Below the pieces are notes generated by a model. The model was not told the origin of the DNA. It did no database searches and worked only from the letters and a program-made list of their open reading frames with translations. A stretch of DNA of 64,000 nt from Mycobacterium intermedium (GTDB lineage Bacteria; Actinomycetota; Actinomycetes; Mycobacteriales; Mycobacteriaceae): contig NZ_MVHT01000003.1 in NCBI RefSeq assembly GCF_002086275.1, forward strand, positions 81,395 to 145,394, read 5' to 3'. The position numbers and the translations under genes are program-made. This document shows, piece after piece, positions 8,386 to 17,414 of the stretch; position 1 is the first letter of the stretch, and every line of letters begins with the position of its first letter.

Positions 8386-9504
8386 CTATGGGGCTGGCGC
8401 CGCGACAACCTGCGGCGCCGACACGGTGTCGTAGATTCCGTTGTCGCCGAAGAACTTTTGCCGTGCGTCCGCCCAATCGTTGGCCACCGCGGTGATCGGG
8501 AACAACTCCAAGCCCGGTAGCCGGTCGCCATACTTGGCTAAAATCTCTGGCTTGACCGGCCGGTAACCGTTGCGCGCCATGATTTGTTGCGCGTCGTCGG
8601 TGAACAGGTAGTTGAGGTAGGCCTTGGCGTGGGCCGCTGTCGTGGGATCTTTGACATTGGCATCGACCCAGGCCACCGCCGGCTCGGCCCGGATACTCAC
8701 CGGGGGGTAGACGATCTCGTATTCGTTCGGGTTGTCCCGGGCCACGCGCAAGGCTTCGTTCTCCCACGCCAGCTGCACATCGCCAATCCTCTGCACGGTG
8801 AAACTCGTGCTGGCACCGCGGGCACCGGCATCGGCGGCCACGACGTGTTGCAACAGCGACCTCAGGTATGCCGCCGCCTGATTGGAGTCGCCGCCGCGAG
8901 TGGTGATACTGCCCCAGGCGGCGAAGATGCTCAGTTGGCCGTTGCCGGAGGTGCGGGGATTCGGCGAGACAACGGCGACGTCGTCCTTGATCAGGTCGGG
9001 CCAGTCATGGATGCCCTTGGGATTGCCCTTGCGGACCAAGAACACGATGGTCGAGGTGTAGGGCACCGAGTTATTCGGCAGCCGCCGTTGCCAATCGGGC
9101 GCGACAAGGCCGCGCTTGCGTAGTGCGTCGATGTCGCTGATCAGTGCCAACGACACCACATTGGCCCGTTGCGAACCGTCGATGACGCTGGCCGCCTGCC
9201 GACCCGAGCCACCGTGTGACTGCTTGACGGTCAGGCTGGTTCCGGTTTGGTTGCGGTACCGGGTGCTGAACGCCGCATCGAGTTCGACATACAGCTCGCG
9301 GGTCGGGTCGTAGGAGACGTTGAGGATCTGATTGGGCTGGTCGTCGGGGAGATTCCCGAGCACGATCGCTGTTGCGGCGACGATGATCGCTACGAGCCCG
9401 AGGACATTAAGCCAGGAAACGCGCCACGGAATGCGCAGCGACAAGCGGGAGAGCACGCGTCCAACCACCACGATCTCCCTTGACGACTGTCTTGCTTTGT
9501 CCAA
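8386..9504 (-). CDS. Membrane-anchored sulfate-binding-type substrate-binding protein
   Basis: 372 aa. One N-terminal membrane segment (about 34-50, [17 protein letters not shown]) with no lipobox Cys, so it is anchored or exported with an uncleaved signal. The mature part has the Sbp/CysP pattern: [12 protein letters not shown], a [11 protein letters not shown] stretch, NPRTSGNGQ and the [13 protein letters not shown] segment [10 protein letters not shown]. Sbp proteins normally feed a CysTWA ABC importer, but no such genes are adjacent; instead the SulP permease follows after 15 bp. The binding motifs look intact, so anion binding is plausible. Confidence 0.85.
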   Translation of the reverse strand: MDKARQSSREIVVVGRVLSRLSLRIPWRVSWLNVLGLVAIIVAATAIVLGNLPDDQPNQILNVSYDPTRELYVELDAAFSTRYRNQTGTSLTVKQSHGGSGRQAASVIDGSQRANVVSLALISDIDALRKRGLVAPDWQRRLPNNSVPYTSTIVFLVRKGNPKGIHDWPDLIKDDVAVVSPNPRTSGNGQLSIFAAWGSITTRGGDSNQAAAYLRSLLQHVVAADAGARGASTSFTVQRIGDVQLAWENEALRVARDNPNEYEIVYPPVSIRAEPAVAWVDANVKDPTTAAHAKAYLNYLFTDDAQQIMARNGYRPVKPEILAKYGDRLPGLELFPITAVANDWADARQKFFGDNGIYDTVSAPQVVAAPAP

Positions 9505-9592
9505 TCAATATGCAGTCTGCCGATGCTAGCGGCGGGTCCGCCGCAGGACAGCGCTGAGAATCAACCTGAAGATAAGTCGGGGGGCATTGACT

Positions 9593-11368
9593 TCACTTCA
9601 CGTTGTACTCGTGCAGCGTCTGGTTTGCCTTTTCGCTCACCGTGACATACCCGCGCCCGTCGTTGTGGAAGGCGATCGCCTCGCCCTGCGATTCACTGAC
9701 GGCTGGGGCGTAGACGGGGCCTTGGCTGAAGACCGACCAGGCAGCGCTGCCCGGCGCGCGGTTCCACAACAGCACATCGTCGTAGGTGCGAACCGCAACC
9801 TGGGAGCCATCCGCTGAGAAGTCCGCACTCGTGACCCGCTGCGAATCTGCGTCCGACAGGTCCAGTGTGGCAACTTGTTTCAGAGTTTCGACGCTGCTGC
9901 TGCCCCACTTGCTCGCCGACACCGAGTAGACACGGGAAACATCGTCACCGGTCTTCTCGATGGTCAGCAGATCCCCGGTCTTCGGGTCCACCAGCAACGC
10001 CTCGGAGTTGATCTTTTCGCCACCTTGATAGGCCAGGCGCAGCTTTTCCACTCCGCTGAGCGTGCCGCTCGTCGGGTTGCTCGCGGTACCCGTCACGATG
10101 GGCTCCGGGACGCGGTAGACGATGACTTCGCTTCGCGAGTAACCGTTGTCGCCGATATCGCCGATGTAGATGTAGGACTTGCCGTCAGGCCCGACGGCGA
10201 CTTCGATGTCCTCCCAGTCATTTGCCGATGCGCCGCTGAGTTTGTACGTCGCCAGCGTGTTACCGGTCTTGGCATCGATGGCGAAGATGCGCGCCGAGTC
10301 GCCTGAATCGTTATGCACCCAATACACATCCGGGTTTCGGATGCCGGCGTCGATACCCGAGATCTCGTCCAGGGAACTATTGGTTATCTTGCCGCCACTC
10401 GAGGATCTGACGTCACCTTCGCGGGCCGCGTCGGTGACGTTCGGTCCAGGAGCTGGGTCCGGGCCGGGATCAGGACCAGGACCGGGCTCAGGACCAGGAC
10501 CGGGCTCGGGCTCGGGCTCGGGACCAGGTCCGGGACCAGGACCGGGATCTGGCTCGGTGATTCGCGTACCCAGTGCGCCGTCCGCTCCGGCCTTGCCGGA
10601 AAGTTCGCCACCCGCGCCACCCTTGCCGCCGGCGCCAGGGTTGGCGCCCGAACCGCCCGACCCGCCGGCGCCGCCGGCACCCCCGTCGCCAAACAGCCCG
10701 GCGTTGCCGCCAGCTCCACCGGCACCAGCGACGCTGCCGGCCAAGCCAGTTCCGCCGGCACCCCCCGCGCCCCCGTTGCCCGACAACCACCCGCCAGCAC
10801 CACCCTGACCACCGGCGGGAGCAACCGTCGAACCGGCCAAGGCCGACCCGCCTTGTCCGCCGGCGCCACCATTGCCGATCAGCCCGGCACTACCGCCGTT
10901 GCCGCCGGGCTGGCCGGGCGCTCCCGAACCGCCCCTGCCGCCGTTGCCATACAAGAAGCCGCCGTGACCGCCGTGTTGGCCAGTGCCAGGTGCGCCGTCG
11001 ACTCCGTCGCCGATCAGCGGACGGCCAAAGAGCGCCCGCGTGGGCGCGTTGATGACGTCAAGCACCGCCTGTTCCAGCGGCGCGGCGTTGGCCAGTTCGG
11101 CGGTCGCGTAGGCGTCCGCGCTGGCGACCAAAGTTCGTACCAGCTGCTCGTGGAACGCCCCGACCCGAGTGCCCACCGCCTGATAATCCCTGCCCAACCC
11201 CGAGAACAGCGCCGCTACCGCCACGGAGACCTCGTCCTCGGCGGCAGCCAGCAACGACGTCGTTCTACTGGCCGCCGTCACATTCGCCGCATCTAGGGCC
11301 GAGTTGATACCTCCCCAGTCCGCCGCCGCAGACGACAACAATTCCGGCACTGCCACCACATACGACAT
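9593..11368 (-). CDS. PE_PGRS protein with acidic Pro-Gly linker and C-terminal propeller-like domain
   Basis: 591 aa. Residues 1-~95 are a PE domain ([17 protein letters not shown] start; PE at residues 8-9). A GRPLIGDG hinge at about 116 leads into Gly-Gly-X repeats (about 120-268). Residues ~272-309 alternate Pro with Gly, Glu or Asp. The remaining ~280 residues are not Gly-rich and contain VHNDSGD, DWEDIEV and [14 protein letters not shown], a pattern I associate with secreted beta-propeller-like proteins. PE proteins are exported by ESX-5-type secretion, so the tail is probably presented at the cell surface. The GC-biased repeats make overlapping antisense frames look open. Confidence 0.9.
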   Translation of the reverse strand: MSYVVAVPELLSSAAADWGGINSALDAANVTAASRTTSLLAAAEDEVSVAVAALFSGLGRDYQAVGTRVGAFHEQLVRTLVASADAYATAELANAAPLEQAVLDVINAPTRALFGRPLIGDGVDGAPGTGQHGGHGGFLYGNGGRGGSGAPGQPGGNGGSAGLIGNGGAGGQGGSALAGSTVAPAGGQGGAGGWLSGNGGAGGAGGTGLAGSVAGAGGAGGNAGLFGDGGAGGAGGSGGSGANPGAGGKGGAGGELSGKAGADGALGTRITEPDPGPGPGPGPEPEPEPGPGPEPGPGPDPGPDPAPGPNVTDAAREGDVRSSSGGKITNSSLDEISGIDAGIRNPDVYWVHNDSGDSARIFAIDAKTGNTLATYKLSGASANDWEDIEVAVGPDGKSYIYIGDIGDNGYSRSEVIVYRVPEPIVTGTASNPTSGTLSGVEKLRLAYQGGEKINSEALLVDPKTGDLLTIEKTGDDVSRVYSVSASKWGSSSVETLKQVATLDLSDADSQRVTSADFSADGSQVAVRTYDDVLLWNRAPGSAAWSVFSQGPVYAPAVSESQGEAIAFHNDGRGYVTVSEKANQTLHEYNVK

Positions 11369-11393
11369 CGCTGCTCCCGGCCCGGATCATGTA

Positions 11394-11407
11394 ATCAATC
11401 GATTGAT
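11394..11407. promoter_or_regulatory. Perfect 14-bp palindrome upstream of PE_PGRS
   Basis: ATCAATC-GATTGAT, 26 bp upstream of the PE_PGRS start. A second near-copy is centred 58 bp further upstream. The core ATCAATCG also occurs (reverse strand) in the divergent TetR promoter near 15631-15640. Confidence 0.5.
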
Positions 11408-11451
11408 CGTATTTGCCCTGGTGGATGAGCGTAGGCGCGTTTGCAGAAATA

Positions 11452-11465
11452 ATCAATCGTTTGAT
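11452..11465. promoter_or_regulatory. Second copy of the ATCAATCG palindrome
   Basis: ATCAATC-GTTTGAT, one mismatch from symmetry; same core as the site at 11394-11407. Both lie in the 148-bp interval between the flavin monooxygenase stop and the PE_PGRS start. Confidence 0.45.
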
Positions 11466-11516
11466 CGCATATTCCCTGACAACACCGCCCACTCCACCGC
11501 ACATAGGCCACGTGCC

Positions 11517-13070
11517 CTACTTCTGCACTAGGGCGGGCCTTCTGGGGCTGCTCGGCGAAGGGGTAACGGTGCGGTGCGACCAGTCGCGCGGGCGTAGCCG
11601 CCACGTGCGCCGGGCGTATTCCAACTCCGTGTAGGGCCACTGGGTCACGACGCGACCGCTCGGCGAACGGAAGTAGCTGTCGCAGCGCGTCCAGATGCTG
11701 CGTTCCAGGTCGACCGATAGCTCGTCGTTGAAGCGCCGCTCGGCCTCGGGTCGCACATCGACGTATCCGCCGCGGCGCGCGACCCGGGTCACCGCGCTGG
11801 CCACCAGGCGCGCCCCGGCCTCGAGGATGTAGACGATCGAATTGCCGCCCTGGTTGGTGTTGGGGCCGTAGAGCATGAAGAAGTTCGGGAACCCGCTGAC
11901 CGCCACACCCAGGTAGGCGCTGGGATCGGCGCCCCAGCGCTCGTGCAGGCTTTGGCCTTCGTCGCCCACAACCTCGATGCCCGAGAGGTAGCTCGAGGTT
12001 TCGAATCCGGTGGCCAGCACCAGCGCGTCAGTCTCGACGACCTCGCCGGCGGCAGTGATGACCGACGTCTCCGACACTCGTTTGATTGGTTCGGTGACCA
12101 GTTCGACATTCTCCTGCTGCAACGCCCGGTAGTAATCGTCGCCCAGCAACACCCGCTTGCAGCGGAACGGATAGTTCGGCGTCAGCGCTGCCCGCAGCCG
12201 CTCGTCGGGCACGGTGCGCTCCAGGAAGGACGTCGCAATCGTCGCGCGGGAAGCCACCACCGGATCGTCGGCCATTGTTGCGGTGTTGTCGTGCTGGAAT
12301 TTCCAGATCTGCCAACGGGTTCGGCGCACCGCCAGTGGATCGCGCCGGAACCGTAGCAATTCCGTTGCGGTGTACGGGCGGTCATCCTTGGGGACCATCC
12401 AGGGCGGAGTGCGCTGAAACACCGTCAAGCGACTTGCAACCCTGGCCAATTCTGGGATGACCTGCACGCCACTGGCACCCGTACCGATCACCGCCACCCG
12501 CTTGCCGGTCAGGTCGACACCGTGGTCCCACTGCGCGGTGTGCATGAGGACGCCCGTGAAGTCAGAGATGCCGGCGACGTCAGGTAGCTTCACCGATCCG
12601 AACAAGCCGACCGCGCTGACCACCACGTCGGCGGTCAGCACCGAGGACCGCCCGTCGCTGTCGAGATGCAAGTCCCACTGCCAGGTTTCCGAGTTCCATC
12701 GTGCGCTTTGCACCCGCGTCTCCAACATCAGGTGGCGGCGCAGATCAAACTCGTCGGCCACCGATTCCAGGTAGGCCAGTATCTCGGGCTGCCGCGCGTA
12801 GGTGCGGCTCCAGGATTTGTTGCACGCGAATGAGAACGAATACAGATGACTCTGGATATCGCATGCGGCACCGGGATAGGTGTTGCGCCGCCAGGTACCT
12901 CCGACGCCGTCCGCAGACTCGACAATCACCAGATCGTCGATTCCCCTGCGCCGCAACGCCACCGCCACACCTAGCCCACCGAATCCGGCGCCGATAATCG
13001 CCACCCTCGGTGAACGGCGGCGCCGGGTCGCCGCCCATAGGTGCCCGATCACGTACCGCCGACTGGTCAT
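11517..13070 (-). CDS. Flavin-containing (Baeyer-Villiger-type) monooxygenase
   Basis: 517 aa. FAD loop GAGFGGLG near the N-terminus, GGTWRRNTYPGAACD, the BVMO fingerprint FTGVLMHTAQW (FxGxxxHxxxW) and a second NADP loop GTGASG. The C-terminal ATGF pattern (LVLATGFETS) closes the FAD domain. These enzymes insert oxygen into ketones or oxidise S or N atoms. The chosen ATG (13068-13070) overlaps the stop of the upstream monooxygenase by 4 bp (ATGA), so the two are translationally coupled; a longer frame upstream only overlaps that gene. Confidence 0.92.
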   Translation of the reverse strand: MTSRRYVIGHLWAATRRRRSPRVAIIGAGFGGLGVAVALRRRGIDDLVIVESADGVGGTWRRNTYPGAACDIQSHLYSFSFACNKSWSRTYARQPEILAYLESVADEFDLRRHLMLETRVQSARWNSETWQWDLHLDSDGRSSVLTADVVVSAVGLFGSVKLPDVAGISDFTGVLMHTAQWDHGVDLTGKRVAVIGTGASGVQVIPELARVASRLTVFQRTPPWMVPKDDRPYTATELLRFRRDPLAVRRTRWQIWKFQHDNTATMADDPVVASRATIATSFLERTVPDERLRAALTPNYPFRCKRVLLGDDYYRALQQENVELVTEPIKRVSETSVITAAGEVVETDALVLATGFETSSYLSGIEVVGDEGQSLHERWGADPSAYLGVAVSGFPNFFMLYGPNTNQGGNSIVYILEAGARLVASAVTRVARRGGYVDVRPEAERRFNDELSVDLERSIWTRCDSYFRSPSGRVVTQWPYTELEYARRTWRLRPRDWSHRTVTPSPSSPRRPALVQK

Positions 13071-14890
13071 TGTCCGCCCTGTCCGCCGCGAGTCTCCAGG
13101 CCCGCCATGTCCCCCTTCGCCCGCCATCCCTCGAGGATGTCGGCGTACTCGGTGGGGGCGCCGAAGAAGAAGCTGCCCTGACGAGTCTTGTTGTCGGCCA
13201 TGCCCTCTCGGTTGTAATAGCCGGGGGTGCAGGTCCTTGCCCGGTCTGCGCTTGCTGTCGAGCGCTGTAACACCGTGTCCACCCACTGGGCTTCGGCGCT
13301 CGGCGACGCTTCGATCTCGGCGACGCCGTGTTCCAGTGCCCAGGCGATGATCCAGGCGGTGTGGGTGGCCTGTACGTCGAGCAGGTACGGAAAGTTCACC
13401 GTCAATCCGGCCTGGGCAATGCTCTGTATGAAGCAATTGGGAAAGCCGTTGGTGTGTAAGCCCTGAAAGGTGCGCACGCCATCACGCCAACGCTCGGTCA
13501 ATGTCATTCCATCACGGCCGATCAACTCGAACCCGGTGCGGCGGCAGTAGTCCGTGCCCACTTCGAACCCGGTCGCAAAAATCAAGCAGTCGAGCTCATA
13601 CAGCACGCCGTCAACGACCACACCGGCCTCGGTGATGCGCTCTACGCCTCGTCCGCGGGTGTCGACGAGCGTGACGTTGTGGCGGTTGAACGTCTGCAGA
13701 TACTCGTCGTGGAAGCAGGGTCGCTTACAGAAGTAGCCGTACCACGGTTTGAGCGCCTCGGCGGTGGCGCGGTCGATCACGATGTCGTCTACGCGCGCCC
13801 GGATCTCCTCCATCTTGGCAAGGTCGGCCAATTCGATCTCACGGCCGCGTTGTTCGGGGTCCGAACCGTCAGTGTCCTGGCGCATGACGGGCAGCTTGCG
13901 CGTAATACTCGTCCAGGCATCGGCAACCAGATCCTTCTCCGCTTGTCCACCGGCGGTCAGGATCTGGAAGTTCTGGATGCGTTCACGCTGCCAGCCCGGC
14001 GGTAAACCGTTGGCCCACTGTGGATCCGTGGGTCCGTTGGCGCGCACATCGACCGACGACGGGGTGCGTTGAAAGACGAACAGATGTTGTGCCGACGCAC
14101 CGAGGTGCGGTACACACTGGATCGCCGTTGCACCCGTGCCGATGATTCCGACGCGCTTACCGGCAAGATGTTCCAGCTTCTCACCGGTATAGCGATAATC
14201 CCAGCGACTGGTGTGGAAGCTGTGACCGCGAAACGACCGGATTCCGGGAATGCCAGGAAGTTTGGGCTTGGCCTGATAGCCGTTGGCCATGGAGACGAAT
14301 CGCGCCCGCATCTCGTCGCCGTGGTTGGTTCGAATGACCCACCGCGAAGCTGCCGAATCCCAACGGATCTCGCGCACCTCGGTCCGCAGGCACGCGTCCC
14401 GGTAAAGGTCGTAGTGCTCAGCGATGCGACGACAGTGGGCGAAAATTTCCGCGCCCTTGGCATACTTCTCCGTCGGCACGTATCCAAGTTCTTCCAACAG
14501 TGGCATGTACACGTAGGACTCGACGTCGCACGCAATGCCCGGATAACGGTTCCAGTACCAGGTGCCGCCCACGTCGGCTGCCCGATCGATCATCCGCAGG
14601 CATTTCACGCCGAGTTCGCGTAGCCGCGCACCCGTCAGCAGTCCGCCGAATCCGGCCCCGATGATCGCTGCGTCCACCTCGTCGACCAGTGGCACCCGGG
14701 TGAATCCCGGTTCCACCCACGGGTCCGCGCCGAAGTGGGCAAATTCGCCCGCGATCTCTACGTATTGGGCGATCCCGTCGGGACGCAATCGCCGGGCCCG
14801 TTCCGCGGCATATTTCTGGCGCAGGGCATCGACGTCGAACGCCGGGCGAACCGTCTCCGTCAAGGGTCTCGACTCCACTCTCCGAGACAT
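13067..14890 (-). CDS. Baeyer-Villiger monooxygenase, N-terminally extended type
   Basis: About 607 aa, start at MSRRVES; an in-frame start 27 bp upstream is possible. About 80 residues precede the FAD loop GAGFGGLL. It has GGTWYWNRYPG, the BVMO fingerprint FRGHSFHTSRWD, GTGATA for the NADP loop and FATGFEVG. The N-terminal extension and the long C-terminal region resemble the cyclopentadecanone or steroid BVMO group rather than EthA. It is followed by a second BVMO overlapping by 4 bp, and preceded by a TetR gene (54-bp gap) on the same strand. Ketone, possibly terpenoid or steroid, oxidation is inferred. Confidence 0.92.
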   Translation of the reverse strand: MSRRVESRPLTETVRPAFDVDALRQKYAAERARRLRPDGIAQYVEIAGEFAHFGADPWVEPGFTRVPLVDEVDAAIIGAGFGGLLTGARLRELGVKCLRMIDRAADVGGTWYWNRYPGIACDVESYVYMPLLEELGYVPTEKYAKGAEIFAHCRRIAEHYDLYRDACLRTEVREIRWDSAASRWVIRTNHGDEMRARFVSMANGYQAKPKLPGIPGIRSFRGHSFHTSRWDYRYTGEKLEHLAGKRVGIIGTGATAIQCVPHLGASAQHLFVFQRTPSSVDVRANGPTDPQWANGLPPGWQRERIQNFQILTAGGQAEKDLVADAWTSITRKLPVMRQDTDGSDPEQRGREIELADLAKMEEIRARVDDIVIDRATAEALKPWYGYFCKRPCFHDEYLQTFNRHNVTLVDTRGRGVERITEAGVVVDGVLYELDCLIFATGFEVGTDYCRRTGFELIGRDGMTLTERWRDGVRTFQGLHTNGFPNCFIQSIAQAGLTVNFPYLLDVQATHTAWIIAWALEHGVAEIEASPSAEAQWVDTVLQRSTASADRARTCTPGYYNREGMADNKTRQGSFFFGAPTEYADILEGWRAKGDMAGLETRGGQGGQ

Positions 14891-14902
14891 CGACCATATA
14901 AG

Positions 14903-14916
14903 TGATCGTCTGATCA
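14903..14916. promoter_or_regulatory. Inverted repeat in BVMO promoter region
   Basis: TGATC-gtct-GATCA, 12 bp upstream of the chosen BVMO start and 28 bp beyond the TetR stop. It would fit regulation by one of the adjacent TetR proteins. Confidence 0.4.
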
Positions 14917-14944
14917 ATTCAAGGGGTGGCAGTCGGGCTGAACC

Positions 14945-15595
14945 TCACGCCGTTTCGAGCAATGCGCCCCTGACCATGACCTTTGCCGCGTCGACGGCGG
15001 CGAGGTAATCGTCCACGGGCGACGTCGCCGCCAGTTCCGTCAGGCCGAAGACGAGCGCATAGATCATCTCCACGACAGCCGCCGGGTCTGCCCCAGGGCT
15101 CAGCTCGCCCGCCCGGTCCGCCTCGTCGACTATTCCCTGGATGAGTTGACGAAACGTGGTAAATCCGGCCTCCGACCCTAGTTGCCCGGCCGTGTCCGGC
15201 ACGTCCAGGATCATGCCCTGGTTCGCTCGGATCGCCCACTCGAATGCGGCCAGGTCGGGGTACCTGCGCACCAAGCGCGCACATTCGTCAAGCACCGCTT
15301 CGATCCGACTGACGACGTCCCCAGGGCCCTCCGCGGCCTCACGCAGCAGGGGCATCGCGAATTCGGCCCTGGCCACGACCGTCGCCTTGATCAATTCCGA
15401 CTTGTTCGAAAAGTAGTTGTAAAGGCTCGCGCTGGTCACATTCGCCATCCGCGCGATCTCGCGGATGGTCGCCCGGGCGTAGCCGACTTCAGCCACACAT
15501 TTCATGGCCGCGAAGATGATCCGCATGCGAGTGCCCTCGCCACTGGCACCCACTGGGCGGCCCAGGCGGGAAGGGGTCATGGTGGTCGTGTCCAC
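14945..15595 (-). CDS. TetR family transcriptional regulator (paralogue 1)
   Basis: 216 aa. The helix-turn-helix is clear: ATIREIARMANVTSASLYNYFSNKSEL. An unusual N-terminal LGRPVGASGE stretch precedes it and is shared almost word for word with the divergent TetR at 15675, which has the same length. Effector domain about residues 75-216 has no recognisable ligand motif. Located directly upstream of the two BVMO genes on the same strand, it likely controls them and itself. ATG at 15595 was used; an in-frame ATG lies five codons later. Confidence 0.9.
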   Translation of the reverse strand: MDTTTMTPSRLGRPVGASGEGTRMRIIFAAMKCVAEVGYARATIREIARMANVTSASLYNYFSNKSELIKATVVARAEFAMPLLREAAEGPGDVVSRIEAVLDECARLVRRYPDLAAFEWAIRANQGMILDVPDTAGQLGSEAGFTTFRQLIQGIVDEADRAGELSPGADPAAVVEMIYALVFGLTELAATSPVDDYLAAVDAAKVMVRGALLETA

Positions 15596-15620
15596 CCTTT
15601 CGACATAGGCACCGTTGCCG

Positions 15621-15644
15621 TCGAATATATTCGATTGATCGATT
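15621..15644. promoter_or_regulatory. Palindromic cluster between divergent TetR genes
   Basis: TCGAATATATTCGA (15621-15634) is a perfect 14-bp palindrome; it runs into GATTGATCGATTAC, which carries the reverse complement of the ATCAATCG core found upstream of the PE_PGRS. The interval between the two TetR starts is only ~79 bp, so both must be controlled from here. Confidence 0.45.
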
Positions 15645-15674
15645 ACTTCGGTTGTCCGCTGAGGGGTGAGCCTA

Positions 15675-16325
15675 GTGGCCGTCGCGCCATCTGTATCAGG
15701 GGCTCACCTGGGCCGGCCGGTGGGTGCCAGCGGTGAGGAGACCCGTCGGCGGATCCTTGCCGCCGCCATGCGCTGTGTTGGCGAGGTCGGCTACGCCCAA
15801 GCAACGATCCGCGAGATCGCCAAGGCAGCCGACATGACCAGCGGCAGCCTGTACCACTACTTTCCGAACAAATCGGAGCTGCTCAGAGCGACCGGCGAAG
15901 AGATCGAGGAAGTCGTTCTGCCGCGGCTCCGCGCCGCTGCGGCAAAGTCCGACGACGTCCTGGACCGGCTCGATGCGGTGCTGGACGAGTCGAAGCGGTT
16001 GCGACGTGAGTTTCCCGACCTGGCAGCGTTCTTGCGTGCGCTCCGCGCCGAGAGCGCCGCCCAGCTCCCCCGCGGTGGCCCTCAGTATCCGGGGTCCAGA
16101 GCGCTGCGCGACGTTGTCACCGAGATCATCGGCGATGCACAGGCGCAGGGCGTGCTGTCCCCGGAATCCAACGCGGCCGCGACGGTGGATGCGATTTGTG
16201 CGCTGACCCGCGGCCTGTCCGAACGGGCCGCCAGTCTCTCGCCGGACGCCTATGACGCCACCCTGGACTCGGCCAAGAGCCTCATCCGGGGAACGCTGTT
16301 CGCACCCACCCACAGCCAGGCCTGA
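15675..16325 (+). CDS. TetR family transcriptional regulator (paralogue 2)
   Basis: 216 aa from GTG 15675; GAGGGG at 15661-15666 gives the correct spacing, making this preferable to the GTG at 15666. The HTH is ATIREIAKAADMTSGSLYHYFPNKSEL, and the N-terminus (LGRPVGASGEETRRRI) matches the neighbouring divergent TetR closely, indicating tandem inverted duplication. It is followed after 12 bp by the luciferase-like oxidoreductase, so these two form an operon. Confidence 0.9.
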   Translation: MAVAPSVSGAHLGRPVGASGEETRRRILAAAMRCVGEVGYAQATIREIAKAADMTSGSLYHYFPNKSELLRATGEEIEEVVLPRLRAAAAKSDDVLDRLDAVLDESKRLRREFPDLAAFLRALRAESAAQLPRGGPQYPGSRALRDVVTEIIGDAQAQGVLSPESNAAATVDAICALTRGLSERAASLSPDAYDATLDSAKSLIRGTLFAPTHSQA

Positions 16326-16337
16326 CGACCGTCAGAA

Positions 16338-17330
16338 ATGGGCCTGCTCACCGCGTTACGCCTGAACATGACCAACATCGCCGACCCGAAGGCGCGTCAT
16401 GGGGACCGCTACCAGGCCGCGCTGGAGATGGCGGAGTATGCGGACCGGAGCGGCTTCACCGCCGTCAGCGCGGAGGAACACCACCTGGCGGCCACGGGAT
16501 GGCTACCGTCGCCCCTGATCCTGGCCGCAGCAGTCGCTGGAAGAACCCGCACGGTGCGAATCAGCATCAACGCCTTGATCGTTCCGCTCTACGACCCGAT
16601 CCGGCTCGCCGAAGATGTCGCCGTGCTGGACAACATCACCCAGGGCCGCTTCAGCTTTGTCGCCGGGATGGGTTACCGGCCTGAGGAATACCACGCAGCC
16701 GGAAAGGACTGGTCACGTCGCGGCGCCCTGATGGACCACTGCCTGTCAGTACTACTCCAGGCATGGCGTGACGAACCGTTCGAGTATCAAGGCAAGCTCG
16801 TCGACGTAACTCCGAAACCGCACACACGTCCACATCCGATCGTTTTCGTGGGCGGGATGACCGCAGCGGCGGCCCGGCGAGCGGCACGCTTCGGACTGCC
16901 TTTCTCGCCACCGATGCCGATGCCCGACTTGGTGGCGATATACGAGCAGGAATTGCTCAGGGAGGGTAAGACCGGCTTTGCCTACCACCCCGAAAATGGC
17001 AGTACTGTCACGTTGCTGCACGACGATCCCGACGAAGCCTGGTCTCGTTACGGCGAGTTCATCATGACTGAGGTCGCCGAATACAGCGCGTGGCGGCGCA
17101 CCGGGGTGCCCCGGCCGAACGAGACGCCCGCGACATCGGTTGCCGAACTGCGCCGACTCAACAGTGTCGAGATCCTTACACCGGCGCAACTAATTGACCA
17201 GATTCGCAGCGGGAGAACAGAAGTCGTGGTGAATCCGCTGGTCGGGGGGCTCCCGATCGAAGATGGTTGGGCCAGTCTGCAGTTGCTGGTCGACGACGTT
17301 CTGCCGCACGTCTCCCGGACGAGCGCTTAG
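16338..17330 (+). CDS. LLM class (luciferase-like) flavin or F420-dependent oxidoreductase
   Basis: 330 aa. TIM-barrel luciferase-like pattern: AEYADRSGFTAVSAEEHH, LILAAAVAGRTRTVRI, PLYDPIRLAEDVAVLDNITQ and the GRFSFVAGMGYRPEEY segment that follows. Terminal WEASLQLLVDDVLPHV-like end is normal. Such enzymes use FMN or, commonly in mycobacteria, F420; the sequence does not separate the two. It follows the TetR gene in the same operon and lies opposite the BVMO genes, so a shared catabolic pathway (ketone or lipid) is a reasonable inference. Confidence 0.85.
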   Translation: MGLLTALRLNMTNIADPKARHGDRYQAALEMAEYADRSGFTAVSAEEHHLAATGWLPSPLILAAAVAGRTRTVRISINALIVPLYDPIRLAEDVAVLDNITQGRFSFVAGMGYRPEEYHAAGKDWSRRGALMDHCLSVLLQAWRDEPFEYQGKLVDVTPKPHTRPHPIVFVGGMTAAAARRAARFGLPFSPPMPMPDLVAIYEQELLREGKTGFAYHPENGSTVTLLHDDPDEAWSRYGEFIMTEVAEYSAWRRTGVPRPNETPATSVAELRRLNSVEILTPAQLIDQIRSGRTEVVVNPLVGGLPIEDGWASLQLLVDDVLPHVSRTSA

Positions 17331-17414
17331 CTGGCTTCAGGCTGTCTTTGAGCACGCCCAGAATTGGCCAAATATCGTGGTTTTGGAAGGCGTCTTGGTG
17401 GGCACAATTGCGGC

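Noticed and set aside
10179..11296. Long Pro/Arg/Thr-rich open frames antisense to the PE_PGRS gene
   Set aside because: Mirror frames of Gly-rich repeats with GC bias; no start or family pattern.
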